This document shows positions 33,953 to 44,024 of a stretch of 64,000 nt of DNA, one piece after another. The position numbers and the translations under genes were made by a program. The DNA comes from Tetmemena sp. SeJ-2015. Lineage: Eukaryota; Ciliophora; Spirotrichea; Sporadotrichida; Oxytrichidae. The notes beneath the pieces are model-generated. The model worked only from the letters and a program-made list of their open reading frames with translations. It did not search any database and was not told where the DNA came from. Positions within the stretch are counted from its first letter, which is position 1. Every line of letters begins with the position of its first letter. The DNA lies in assembly GCA_027382625.1 (NCBI GenBank), contig JAJKFJ010022673.1, forward strand, positions 34,133 through 98,132, in the 5' to 3' direction.

Positions 33953-35801
33953 TCAAGCAGCGACGAGTCCTGCGGGCATGTTCGAGGTGTTAGTCTCAAG
34001 CAGCTCCAGTCCAAGTTCTTCAGCGGGTATTCCAAACTCAACCAACTTAGCTTCGTAAACTCTGATGGCGTCGTTATAGGCCTTGGTGGCGTGTGCTAGT
34101 GAGTACTTGAGGTTGCGGAGGATAGAGTTTTTGGCCTCGATTGCCTCCTCCATCTTCTTGCAGATCTCGTCTACCGTGCGGGTGTCCAATCCCGATCTCT
34201 GTACCAACTCCTGTAGTTGCACCTCCTTGCGCTCCTGCTCTGACTGTAGCACGCGTAGCTTCTCGTCGAGGATCTGGTTCTTGTAGTCGGCTCTGGTACG
34301 TAACTGCTGGATTGCCAGCTCGAACTTCCTGTACATGTCCTCCTTCTCCTTCTCAACTCAAAACTACCACTCATTTCAAAAGCAAGGGATATATATGCTA
34401 GTGGACATATTAATGGTGAACCTTGAGGAACTTCTCCTCCAGCTCCTTGCGCTCCTGCTTGATGTCCTTCACCTTCTTCTTCAGCACTTGCAGGCGGGCC
34501 TTGGCGTTGCGGAGAGCCATCTTGTCCTTGTCGAAGGTGGCCAGCTGCTTCTTGAGCAGGTCTCTGTTCTGCTGGGCCTTAGCAAGCGGACGTTGCAGTT
34601 CCTCCATCTTCTGCTTGAGATGGTCGACGGTCTTCTGGTTGGCTTCAATCTGGGCCCTGATGTCGACCAGCTTCTCCTTGTGCATCTTGATGAGCTCAAG
34701 GTTCTCGCGGGTGATGTCGTTGTAGTACTCCTTCATCTCCTTGAAGGCGTCCTCGTGGTGGCGCATGAGCTCGTTGATGTGCTGGTTCTTGCGCTCCTCG
34801 ATCTCGTGGATCTCTACTTTCAATCTTAGCTCCAACTCCTCCCTTAAGCGCTCCAACTTCATCTCGTAGTCCTGGATCAACTGCTTTTTAGTTACATTAA
34901 TTAAAATTTAATGTAAGAATATATTATGTATATATAATATTTGGGAGTCCTTCTCTATCTGGATGAGATTTCTCTTAATTTTGGCATCCTAAATATCAAC
35001 ATAGACATCTAGAATAGTATTTGTTGTGCTTTTTAGTAGTGTCTAGTTGGTACTGCAGCTCCTTCAAGTTCTGGTCCAGATCCTTCTCCTTGTCCTCGAT
35101 CTCTCCAATGTTCTGCATCTCGTCTCTCTCGAAGTCCTCCTTTACTAAAGAGTGAATGCATGCTTCCTCATATCCTTCTCGTTGTCGGTATGGTGAGTCT
35201 TAAAATCCTAAAATAAATTTCATTATATATGTCCTCTCCTCCTTTTTATGTACTCTATCACAGTTGTTGGTGTGTTCGTATTCCAAGTGCTTGACCTACT
35301 CAAAATGATTATCAAGGTATCAAGCTCTTGCATCTTGGTGTCGAAGTTCTTGATCTCAGACTCGGTCTCCTTGATCTCCTGCCTGGTGTTGTGATAGAAG
35401 TCGTGAATCATGTCTTTCTCTATCTCATATTGATTAATTGCATCCTGAAGCTTTTCCTTGAGAGCTGCCATGGTCTTCTCAAGCGTCATTCCGTCCATCT
35501 TCATGAACTCATCTTCAGGCTCGGGCTCTTCCTTTCTGCCTATCAAACATACATACTTGTTGTATACCATTACACTTAAGAGAGAAAGTAAAAAAGTTTT
35601 ATGAGGTGGTCTTAAAGTTTTAAGTTCTCCTTTTAGCCTCCCTTCTGCTTCCTCAAAACGAATTTGCGCTTCTCCTCCTTCATCAAGAAAGCAGCTTCAG
35701 CTTACACTCTATCACATTCCAAATTTGAGATAGATAAGTGGTTGACCTTCTGCATGTAGACTTTAATTTCCACACGATGTGCGTCGTCAAGTTCTTGCAT
35801 C
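33953..35801 (-). CDS. DRC4: Dynein regulatory complex subunit 4, scrambled gene
   Basis: Homologue of DRC4/GAS8 (Chlamydomonas PF2), a coiled-coil subunit of the nexin-dynein regulatory complex in motile cilia. Strong matches: VEIHEIEERKNQHINELM, KEYYNDITRENLELI, KARLQVLKKKVKDIKQE, YEAKLVEFGIPAEELG and the C-terminal PAGLV. In the DNA the 5' part is not in order. Read along the minus strand, the segments are 2 (35801-35742), 4 (35716-35605), 1 (35570-35326), 3 (35297-35252) and 5 (from 35195). Joining 1-2-3-4-5 through matching repeats gives one continuous frame that includes VEIKVYMQKVKHLEYEH, a near-exact match to the conserved family block. Further IESs lie downstream in segment 5. Confidence 0.92.
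34358..34421. other. IES in DRC4, 64 bp, pointer GTT
   Basis: GTT repeats (minus strand; AAC at 34355-34357 and 34419-34421) flank AT-rich sequence. Excision joins KFLKV to EKEKEDMYRKF, matching the family pattern KVQxERDELYRKF. Confidence 0.8.
34887..34952. other. IES in DRC4, 66 bp, pointer AAG
   Basis: AT-rich insertion between IEK and QLIQDYEMKLERL. The length is a multiple of three and no TGA is in frame. A second, unresolved interruption lies just upstream near 35000-35030. Confidence 0.55.
35143..35165. other. IES in DRC4, 23 bp, pointer AAG
   Basis: Removal between AAG repeats (minus strand) joins NEKDMRK to EDFERDEM in frame, restoring the DFER motif of the family. Confidence 0.65.
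35252..35297 (-). other. DRC4: DRC4 MDS 3
   Basis: 46 nt segment between pointers AGGTCAA and TGTGATAGAGT, encoding KHLEYEHTNNCDR. Confidence 0.88.
35326..35570 (-). other. DRC4: DRC4 MDS 1
   Basis: Carries the apparent start codon (35570) and the N-terminal coiled coil through NFDTKMQ, ending at pointer GATGCAAGA. The first dozen residues (MVYNKYVCLI) are unlike the family, so a further upstream segment may exist. Confidence 0.8.
35605..35716 (-). other. DRC4: DRC4 MDS 4 (out of order)
   Basis: 112 nt segment from pointer TGTGATAGAGT (35706-35716; other copy 35252-35262) to CACC (35605-35608; other copy 35192-35195). It encodes DRVQAEAAFLMKEEKRKF through LKLQDH. Confidence 0.85.
35742..35801 (-). 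other. DRC4: DRC4 MDS 2 (out of order)
   Basis: 60 nt segment from pointer GATGCAAGA (35793-35801; other copy 35326-35334) to pointer AGGTCAA (35742-35748; other copy 35291-35297). It encodes ELDDAHRVEIKVYMQKV. Confidence 0.88.
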
Positions 35802-35996
35802 ATTCTCAATTAGTCATTTAATCCCAAATATTGATTTTGGTGAGGGGATAAAATCATTAACTGGAATAATCTAAACCCTCTCTGAGCTAAATTTAACATC
35901 ACTCATACCTAATTACCCAAAAATATCCTACTATATCAACTCGGCCAACAACTCTAATTACAAAGTTAATAAATTAACCAACCTACTCACCTACCA

Positions 35997-36638
35997 ATGA
36001 AGAAGTTCGCCATTGCTATTTATCAAATAATTGTGATAACTCATTTATTATCATAGTGAGCTATGCTCGGCCTTGTAGGCTACACTGTCGCTGTCCAGAC
36101 CACCCACGGCTACTTCGATGGTTGCCACGACTGCCATGACCACCACGACCACCATGACTGCCACCACAAGATCAACTATGACTATCACTGCAAGGCTGAC
36201 CACCTTGAGGACTGCCTCCAGAACGATATCCCTATCTACGGACCCAACATCGTCCTCGTCAACTTGGACAACAGGTGCAAGGTTGAGAAGTACGAGAGAG
36301 AGGGAGTCTTCCTCCAAAAGGGAGACCTTCTCTTCGTGACTGGCAGAGAGGAGACCTGCGCTTGGTAAGAATGGGAGGAGCCCTTCTGCAACCCCCTCGA
36401 CTACGACGTCCTCTTCCCAGGCCTTGACTACGACATGCCACTCAGAAGCGCCCCAGGCTACAAGCAAGAAATTGTTGTCCTTGAGGCTGTTGGCTCTGGA
36501 AAGACCACCTACACTATTGACCTTTCATGGGGACACGAAGTCATCAGAGAAGTCTCAATCGACGTCTATGTTGACTCACAGCCAGGCCTCGTTGTCGCCA
36601 CCCCCAGACACAGCTGCCACTCTCACTGCGATTGCTGA
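35997..36638 (+). CDS. Secreted Cys/His-rich protein, paralogue 3
   Basis: Third family member. The signal peptide is interrupted after MKKFAIA by a 45 bp IES with an in-frame TGA; after excision it reads MKKFAIAMLGLVGYTVA, matching the other two. The His/Asp/Cys patch is the most extreme (GCHDCHDHHDHHDCHHK). The core is conserved (IPIYGPNIVLVNLDNRC, GKTTYTIDLSWG, VYVDSQPGLVVATPRH) and the protein ends SCHSHCDC. It lies apart from paralogues 1 and 2, with DRC4 on the other strand between them. About 198 residues after excision. Confidence 0.82.
36020..36064. other. IES, 45 bp, pointer GCTAT
   Basis: GCTAT at 36015-36019 and 36060-36064 flanks AT-rich DNA with an in-frame TGA. Excision restores the signal peptide seen in both paralogues. 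Confidence 0.93.
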
Positions 36639-37031
36639 ACCACCGTTTGAAAAAAGATCCTCGTGTGCTTCCAGGACTCTTACTTACACTTTGCAATATC
36701 GTACTTTACTTTTAATTCACTTCTTCAACTTTACTTCACTTTCTTTCTCCAATTTCAATCTCAGGAAGACAAATTTTTCAACTTATTGGGAGTGACTCTT
36801 CCTTTCTGCCCTTCTTCTTACCCTTCTTTTTCTTTCCTCCCATATTAGCTTTAATTCAAATCTTAAGAAGCGAGAGCTCTTTTATTTACTAGCTTAATAT
36901 TATAAACTTTGAAATTCACTCACTTAAATCCACTACCCTCATCCTCATCACATAGCAGTGTTCATATTGAGTGAGAGAGATATCATTGTTGATTCTTAAT
37001 TAAGAGTGTAGCATGACCTAATTAGGTGAAA
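36639..37031. other. Convergent spacer
   Basis: About 390 bp, T/C-rich then AT-rich, between the 3' ends of paralogue 3 and the next minus-strand gene. No gene seen. Confidence 0.5.
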
Positions 37032-39079
37032 TCAAATGACATGCAGCCTCTAGTAGTTGAAGACCTTTCTCTCCAAGTAATCAACTTGCTAACTTAGTAA
37101 GTGGTTCTAGCCTATAATCCTTCCAAGTTCCATTGTGATCTCTCTCAAGAGTAGGTATTCTCCCACATCTAAGTGCTCATCGAACTTTTCGTTTTCGTAG
37201 ACTTGCTTATGCAATTTGTGTGCTAACTTGTTGATGTAGTTACCAGATTTTTCTGACTACTGATTCACCTCATACTTCTTTAGTCCATAGAGTAGCAGTT
37301 GCAAACGCATGTTCGCCTCTTCTTTACTCTCGAAGGGATCAGACTTCAGAATAGCTTGGGAAACTTCAAAAACCACAAGCTTAGAAGTGTTAGCGTCTAC
37401 GATCTCTAACTCTTCATGTCGCTTGAGCACCTTCAGGAAATCTATGTCAGCTTCGCTAAAGCCTTTCTTCTCCACTATAGAAGTTCCCTCACTATCTATA
37501 CTCATAGTTTCTTCATGCTGCAGAGACTTCTGCAAGAAAATTCTTGCAATCTCTATCAAGTATTGCATGCACTGCTATTCTATGTCTGGTATGTTTTCCT
37601 TGACATGCTTAATGAAATTAAGAATCAGGTTCACCTCTTGGAGGGTGATCTTCCGCTGCTTCATAGAATCCTTAGTCTGCATCTTTAATCTTAAGGCGAT
37701 GCAGATAGCGTCTGCTTTGCTCCTATCGATTGACTATAAAGGCACGATTTGAAGGAGGTCGAGCACTCTGTCCAGTGAGAAGTTGGAAATCATGAACTCC
37801 ATTCCCTCTGGCTCCTCAAGCAGCTTCTTGAAAGCTTCTTGCTCAAGTTATTTCTTCTTAGGCTCTGAGAGCAAGCGATCGTAACTTTGGGTGGTCTTCT
37901 TCAAATATATGAGCATCATAATATACTCCAAGTCGTTGTGCATCGCACTTTCAACATCAAGCACATTTTCAAATTGATCTCTCATGTACTCAACAGTGAG
38001 TTGGAAGGTAGCGTATTTGCTAATCTTTTTGAACCTCTGTTGCTGTTCATTGTTGAGATACTCTTTATGGTGAAGTTCTAGTTCTGAGAAGCCTTCCTTC
38101 TTTAGAAAGTAGAGGAGCTGTACTAAGTGATTGATTTCTATGTCATAGTGTTTCATGAGAACTATGTTAGAGAGCGCTTGCCAAAAAGACTTGAAAGGAA
38201 TTTTCAATAAATGAGCCTTCCAAGGCTAAAGTACACAACAGAAAAGGGATCGTTGATATACTACAACTCCCGCGCAATGATACTGTTGAACAGCCACTTT
38301 AATGTCATCGCTTTCAAATTCAACTACTTACTGAGTACGCTTTAGAATTCTATAGTCTAATTAAGGTATTTCTTGAAAGCTTACTGGAAAATTTAGAGGA
38401 ACTTTTAATGTATTTAATCTTGCGAAGCAGCCTTCCTCTCTGAGGTCACTTATGATTGTATTAAGCTCCATAATGTCATTGAATTCTTGATCGGTTTCGC
38501 TTTGAATGAAACCTTCTTCACCTGCAGATCGATCGTCCGTTAAGTACTCATCCTCCTTTCCCTTTCTTCTCAGATTTTAATGCGCCTTGTCCTCCAGCAA
38601 TTCTATACCGTCATCTATTTCCTCTTTCACTCCGAAAATCTTTAAGGTAATAAGCAATCAACAAAAAAAAAATTTATCTCTTTAATGTCATCTTCCTTCT
38701 TAAGAAACTCGTGAAAGTCTTTCCTCTCTTCCCAATCCATCTGCGAAAACCTCCTCTCCAAATGCTTTCTTTTCTGATCCTCCTCCCCTCCTCCTAATCC
38801 GAACCTAGTTTCTTCTATTCTTGCTTTTTCTCAGAGTTTGTAATCTTTTAAAATTCCTTCAAAATCCACCTGAGTGATCATCTTCTTTTGGGCAAGTTTA
38901 AATAACTCAGTCTCTCTGTCCTCCTTGCTCAACTTTGAAATGTGATTTAAATTAAAAATATATAACAATCTTCCTTAAATAAAATTGTATAGTGCTAGTA
39001 CTCATATTATTCAAATCCGCCTTCACTGCAAACCTTCTTCATGAAGGTAAACTAGAGGAAGTTTTTCTAGGGTGCTCAT
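37032..39079 (-). CDS. Unidentified Leu/Glu-rich helical protein
   Basis: About 600 residues, family not recognised. The main body (38600-37032) is continuous: acidic N-terminal part (GKEDEYLTDDRSAGEEGF), then long helical segments (FWQALSNIVLMKHYDIEINH, FQLTVEYMRDQFENV, ITLQEVNLILNFIKHV), ending ERKVFNYQRLHVI before TGA 37032-37034. The 5' part (to ATG 39079) needs at least two removals. One lies near 38950; another near 38640-38690 is flanked by TTAAAGA repeats. One in-frame TGA (KDYKL-TGA-EKARIEE, near 38840) remains unexplained. Confidence 0.6.
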
Positions 39080-39217
39080 TTTTTACAGAGTTTTGTGATT
39101 GGTTAGAAAGAGTGTTCGTCTCAGGTTGCTAATAGTTTTCATGGCTTTAAAATTATAATAAATTATATAATCCATTAAAACTCGAAAGAGAGAGATAGAA
39201 TAGCAGATCACTTCAAT

Positions 39218-40525
39218 ATGCTACTTAAACAAGGATTTAAACTCTGCATCCACTCGCAAAAGAGACAAAGCATGGGCATTCTAAGATTTTCTCATAAAGA
39301 GGGATGCCCAATCGCCTACAATAGATTTTTAATTAATTAGCTCGTGGCTGCTTAAATGAAGTCACTAAGCACTCTACAGAGAGAACAATAAGCCGCAAAA
39401 ACGAATTCATAGAGCGTCATACAAAAGGAAATTGATGAACAAGTCAAAGCTGAAGGAGGAGTTTTTCCTGCCCAAAAAGCTAAACTAATAGAAGAAGAGA
39501 AAATTAACCAGCTTAAAAAGGTGAAGAGATTCAATGTCATAGACCCTAAAACCAATGAAGAGACTTCAATCGTGAGGATGACTCCACTAGACTACCTCTC
39601 ACTGTGCAAGAGAGAAGGCAAACAATCCAGGTTTATGAAATCTTCAAAGACAAGGCTTAATGGGGAGAATTCTATAGGATGTATGGGATCATCCTTTTCC
39701 TACTCGGAGGATTTTTCCTAGTCGTGCCCTTCTATAACGTAGTTTGCCAGACTTTTGGATTCTCTATGAAATAGCATGCCTTAAGCTTATGGTAGATACT
39801 CAGACGAGCAGATAAACGTGCATAGGAAGTTTAGAGTTAGTTTCATGGCCCACGCTCAAGATGAAATTCCCTGGGAGTTCGAGCCAACTACGGCAGCTCT
39901 GGTAGTTAATTCAGGTGAGACAAGTTTGGCCTTCTATAGAGCCTACAATAGATCTGACAAGCCTGTGGCTGGAATAGCGTGTAAGATCTTCCCAGAGGAG
40001 GCAGCTCTTTACTTTAACAAGATTCAGTGCTTCTGTTTGAGAACTAGCTTCTCTACCCGAAAGAGTCAGTGGATCTACCCCTGCTCTTCTATTTAGATCC
40101 AGCCATCAACTACGATACTATTCTCTAGGATTAGAAGGATATCATTCTAACCTACCACTTCTTTCCCTCTGCTGATCAAAGCATCGCTGTGGTGCTTTAA
40201 AAGGAGATAGAGAAGCAATAGGAAGAGCAGAGAAAACTCTTAGAGAAGAAGTAGGAGCTCAGACGCAAAGGGATAATTTGGAGGAGAATAAAAATCAGCA
40301 GCTCTATGTGGCACAAGGTCATAACCCTAAGGAGACTCCAGAAATGTTTATCAAGAAAGTTCAGAGCAATCAGAAACGCATAAATAAGAGCATCGAATCT
40401 ATGAACAAAAGGAGAAGGAGAGATTAGAATAAGAGGCTAAGAAAGTTGATCTAAGTGCTGCGATAAGATATGGCGAAACCAGTTCATAGCAGGACATTCA
40501 ATCTTTAAAAGCAGCAATCGAGTGA
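39218..40525 (+). CDS. COX11: Cytochrome c oxidase assembly protein COX11
   Basis: Inner-membrane copper chaperone that delivers copper to the CuB site of cytochrome oxidase subunit I. A membrane segment (MYGIILFLLGGFFLVVPFYN) precedes the C-terminal domain with IPWEFEPTTAALVVNSGET, LAFYRAYNRSDKPVAGI, the copper-binding KIQCFCF and LPLLFYLDPAINYD. The long N-terminal extension (about 130 residues) is probably mitochondrial targeting plus a lineage-specific part. A charged C-terminal tail ends SLKAAIE-TGA. Frame shifts of one base near 39631, 39791, 40034 and in the tail sit in short homopolymers and are probably consensus errors. Confidence 0.88.
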
Positions 40526-40662
40526 CTCATAATAATAAGTTAACAGTAGGAGTAGTATAAGTTAATTTAAGTTTTAAATGTATCAATAATCTCCAAGTCT
40601 CTTTCCTTGCCCCTGAAAAGCCTAAAGTTAGGATTTAATTGCTGCTTGACGTCGCTTATAAC

Positions 40663-41204
40663 TCATCTTAGTTTGTTGACCCATACTGATGGCTCTCCCA
40701 GAGCTCTGACCACCGAAACCCATAAACTAATTCCTCCGTTTCCTCCATTAAATTAAAATTTTTAATCCAATTTGCTCTTGGTAGATAGCTTTGAATTCTT
40801 TATAAGCTTGGAAGCTGCATATCACAGCGACCACGTAAAAGGCAAACATAATCACTACGAATCCGTAGATAAATCCCATATTTAGTCCATTTCCGTTAGC
40901 CATTGATATACCACTGGCCGAAGAGCCGCTTCCGAATGCTCCTGTCTGAATCAGGAAGGCAATTGATGTAGCTAATTGAAAGCCATTAAAGAGGCAGAAC
41001 ATCATGTACATTACACACTGCAAAGTTGTGTTGCACTATTCCACAGTATAGAATCAGACAACTTATGATATCGCCCAGTGCGGAGAAGGGATTCACAAGA
41101 ACATCTTCATGACACTTAGAAAAGCATGACCCCAACACTATTTGCAAAGTAGTCTTCATTTTCCTCCCCTTATCTGTGAGTGGGATCATAGGCTGCTAAG
41201 ACAT
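40663..41204 (-). CDS. Small multi-pass membrane protein
   Basis: About 180 residues with four hydrophobic segments: around PFSALGDIISCLILYCGI, MYMMFCLFNGFQLATSIAFL, GFIYGFVVIMFAFYVVAVI, plus a weaker C-terminal one. A Gly/Ser-rich loop follows the second. ATG at 41204 opens MSQQPMIPLTDKGRK. A one-base frame change near 41035 is required. Topology resembles small tetraspan trafficking proteins, but no signature assigns a family. Confidence 0.6.
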
Positions 41205-41300
41205 TGTTAATTGCTCTCAAATTTATTGTTACTTAAATCAAGAATAAACTCATCCTATTATTGGAGATTAACAGTGAAAATTTTAATATGCATCAATCAT

Positions 41301-43588
41301 TCAAGCATATCTATAGAGTCTCTTTTCAGCGTCTTATTGCTAGATTAGCCATTTATCCTTCTCTTCGTACCAACTATTGGTATGTGATTACTGCTGCTGC
41401 CCAAGTTTCATATCCACACCTCTTGGTGCCTAGTTATCATTCTAGTTTTTAAAGGGATCCTCAACAACTCTTTCATAACTTTGCTTTAGGGAGTTCAGCT
41501 GCTTGCTTTGAATATTATCAGCCAGCAATTGATTACTGCTGGGGTACACGATATTACTCTATTGCTAATAAGTCATCTTGCCCATGAACTCCTAGTTTTT
41601 GAAATCATTTAGCTCTTTTCTGAGAGTTTGGATTTGAGAAGTCTTCTCACTTAGCTACTTTTAATAGCTCTAATATAGCTCGTTGCTTTCAAACAACTGA
41701 GTGAAGTTTAACTTTGCCTTTTTTAGATCATCCAACTTCAAAGTTAACTTCTGCAGTTTAAAGAATTTGAAAAAAATTTAAAGTTCAACTTGCTTCTAAG
41801 ACAGAACTTGCTTAAGTTCCACCATTTCAGAAACGTTTTGCTAGCTCTTTAGATCTTGAATTAAATCCTCAAGCTCTTCTATTCTCATTAATAACTTATG
41901 CTAGTTCTAAAGCACTTAGTCAACTTGAATCTAAGCACCCTATCTTAATTGAAGGAATTCATGACACTCTCTCAGCACTTTCTGATGTTCCTGCTGCCAA
42001 TCATTTAGCTGGATCTGTAAGTTTTGATTCTCTAAGAGAAGAGTTTGCTAATAACTTAAACGAAAAATTCGATAAAATTTATTTTGCTTCTCTTCTACTA
42101 TGTTTCTCATCTACTCAACAACGTATTCTGCAGCTGCTCGCTTGTCATCTGTTTACTGCACATAAGCCAATCTCTGATTTGCTTCAATTACCTTTCTCTC
42201 CACGGAGGCAACGATCGCCTAATATTGATCCTTCTATTTCTATATCAAGATGGCTTAGCTTTAGACCTTATCTTGCAGTTACAGGTTCTCTTGCAATAAA
42301 GCTGTCCATTTACGAGTGCACTGCTTCTCTCTTTTCTCGTATTCCTCAATTTATCGCTTCATTCTTATAATGTCCTTTGACTACTACTCTAGTAAGTTTA
42401 CAAAGTGATTCCCTGATGAGCCTACATTCACGCAAGAATAAAGGAAATTCAAAAAATGCAAAAATCAAACTCCCCATTAAATGATTCGACTGCTGAATAG
42501 CCATAGAGAGATTATTTTTCAGATCCTGCAACTCGTTGAACTTGTTGGCTAGTTCTTCTCTAAGCATGTCACTCTCTTTCTTATACTGCAGAACCTGCTT
42601 GGACCAATCTTATTGTTGTAGCTCATTCAATTTCTCCCTCAATTCTTCATTCTAGCCTTTTAAATGATCTTAGAATAATGAAGACAAGTAATATTTCATA
42701 TGATCATTACTCCTCTTGAGTCCCTCTGTGTAATCCTTAATCACATCCTCCCTTTATTTCAGAGTCTCATACTCCAGTTTCGCTTTGTGAGCTTCTTATT
42801 TGGCCTGCTGAACTGCTTATGAGTAGTTGATGATAACTTCCTCCTTCTCCTGGGTGATTCTTTCTTAGTCCTTCAGCTGTTGCTCTAGATCTATCTTGAC
42901 TGCATTCAAGTAGTAGATCTGCTTGTCTTTCTCAGTTTGCTGCTTCTGCAGTTGATTCAAGTGCTTGGCATCTGCTTCCTTCATGGTCTCCGCAAGCTGT
43001 GACTTGTACTCGTTCAGTTCTTAGATGGAAGCTTTTAACTTATTCTCATACTCTACTTGTAGCTGCTCTCTCAGTGTCCTCAACTGTTCTTTGAAAGCGT
43101 CCTTCTCCTAATCAGCAAAGTTAGTGTCTTGATCATTTGGCAAAGCTGAGTTCATATTGGCTTGAGAGTGCTCTGAGGGAGCGAAGTGGTCCATTCGAGC
43201 ATAGTTTGGAAAACTCTCTTGCACCAAGTTCACTTTCTCGTCCAGTATCTTCTTCTGAAATCCTAAGATAAATGGAAATGTAATGAAAAGTGGCATTATT
43301 ATCCGCCTGGATTCAAAGAGTCATAGAGGGAATACTCCACTTCCTAATCATCTTAATCAAGAGTAAAAATAATTTCAAGTAAAATGTAATAAGAGCTCTA
43401 TTCTAAGCTGTTCCTTGTCTGCTCGAAGCCAAATTAAGTCTGCCAAAGTTAATCTAGTCGATGTCGTGAGACTCTCTTAGTGAGTTTCCCATTGGCAGTT
43501 GGTTGTAATAAGGAGGTGCAAAGGACCCAGTGTATGCCTAGGCCTGAGGTGGGTAGAGGCCATTGGGTTGATAACTTAGTTGTTACAT
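41301..43588 (-). CDS. Long coiled-coil protein
   Basis: About 700 residues. The N-terminus is Pro/Tyr/Gln-rich (MQQLSYQPNGLYPPQAQAY); from about residue 110 there is an almost unbroken coiled coil (KNEELREKLNEL-type heptads, QKQQTEKDKQIYYLNAVKID). It continues through many TAA/TAG codons to TGA 41301-41303. Three IESs (43364-43395, 43264-43304, 42364-42478) each restore frame when removed. Plus-strand open stretches here (41261-42370) are shadows. Probably cytoskeletal or basal-body associated; no specific family recognised. Confidence 0.75.
42364..42478. other. IES, 115 bp, pointer AATG
   Basis: CATT at 42360-42363 and 42475-42478. Excision joins QQSNHLM to KRQIEEYEKREK, restoring the coiled-coil frame. 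Confidence 0.8.
43264..43304. other. IES, 41 bp, pointer GGAT
   Basis: ATCC at 43260-43263 and 43301-43304 on the plus strand. Excision gives SLNPGGFQKKILDEKV in frame. Confidence 0.8.
43364..43395. other. IES, 32 bp, pointer CTCTT
   Basis: Minus strand; CTCTT copies as AAGAG at 43359-43363 and 43391-43395. Excision gives NRALDQDDQEVEYSLYD in frame. Confidence 0.8.
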
Positions 43589-44024
43589 TTCTTTCTTTGA
43601 GTTGTAATTAAATTTATTTCGATATTTTAAAAATATCGAATAAGAGTGCACCTTCTCAAAATTGATATGCTTGTGCGTTTGATCTTTCGTCAGAACAATT
43701 CATAAGAATAATATTGATAGAGGATATTATTTTAAAAAACACACTTGAGTTCTTTATATATCGAATTTAGCACGACTTCGGCCTGCAAGCGAATATAATA
43801 TAGAGCAGAATTTATTGAATCATAACTAGGAAATTTATAGATATATATTTTATCAAAGGCTTTGCCATTTAATAGAGAGAAAAGCAATTAGATACAGAGT
43901 AGATTATGGCGAGAAGAGATACAGAGATTATAATTCCCTAAAAATATTGTTTCAAATCAAGTTTTCCATCTTTTCAAGCCTTATTTTAAACAAATACTCC
44001 TCTATAGTAAATTAGATTATTATA
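43589..44024. other. Divergent intergenic region
   Basis: About 435 bp, AT-rich, between the divergent starts of the coiled-coil gene and the DHHC gene. It should hold both promoters. A short inverted repeat lies near 43620-43640 (TTCGATATTTTAAAAATATCGAA). Confidence 0.5.

Noticed and set aside
34335..34829. Plus-strand ORF opposite DRC4
   Set aside because: Antisense to strongly conserved DRC4 coding sequence, with leucine-rich composition typical of a coiled-coil complement.
41261..42370. Plus-strand ORFs in this interval
   Set aside because: The minus strand is continuously coding for a coiled coil once TAA/TAG are Gln; the plus-strand ORFs are shadows.
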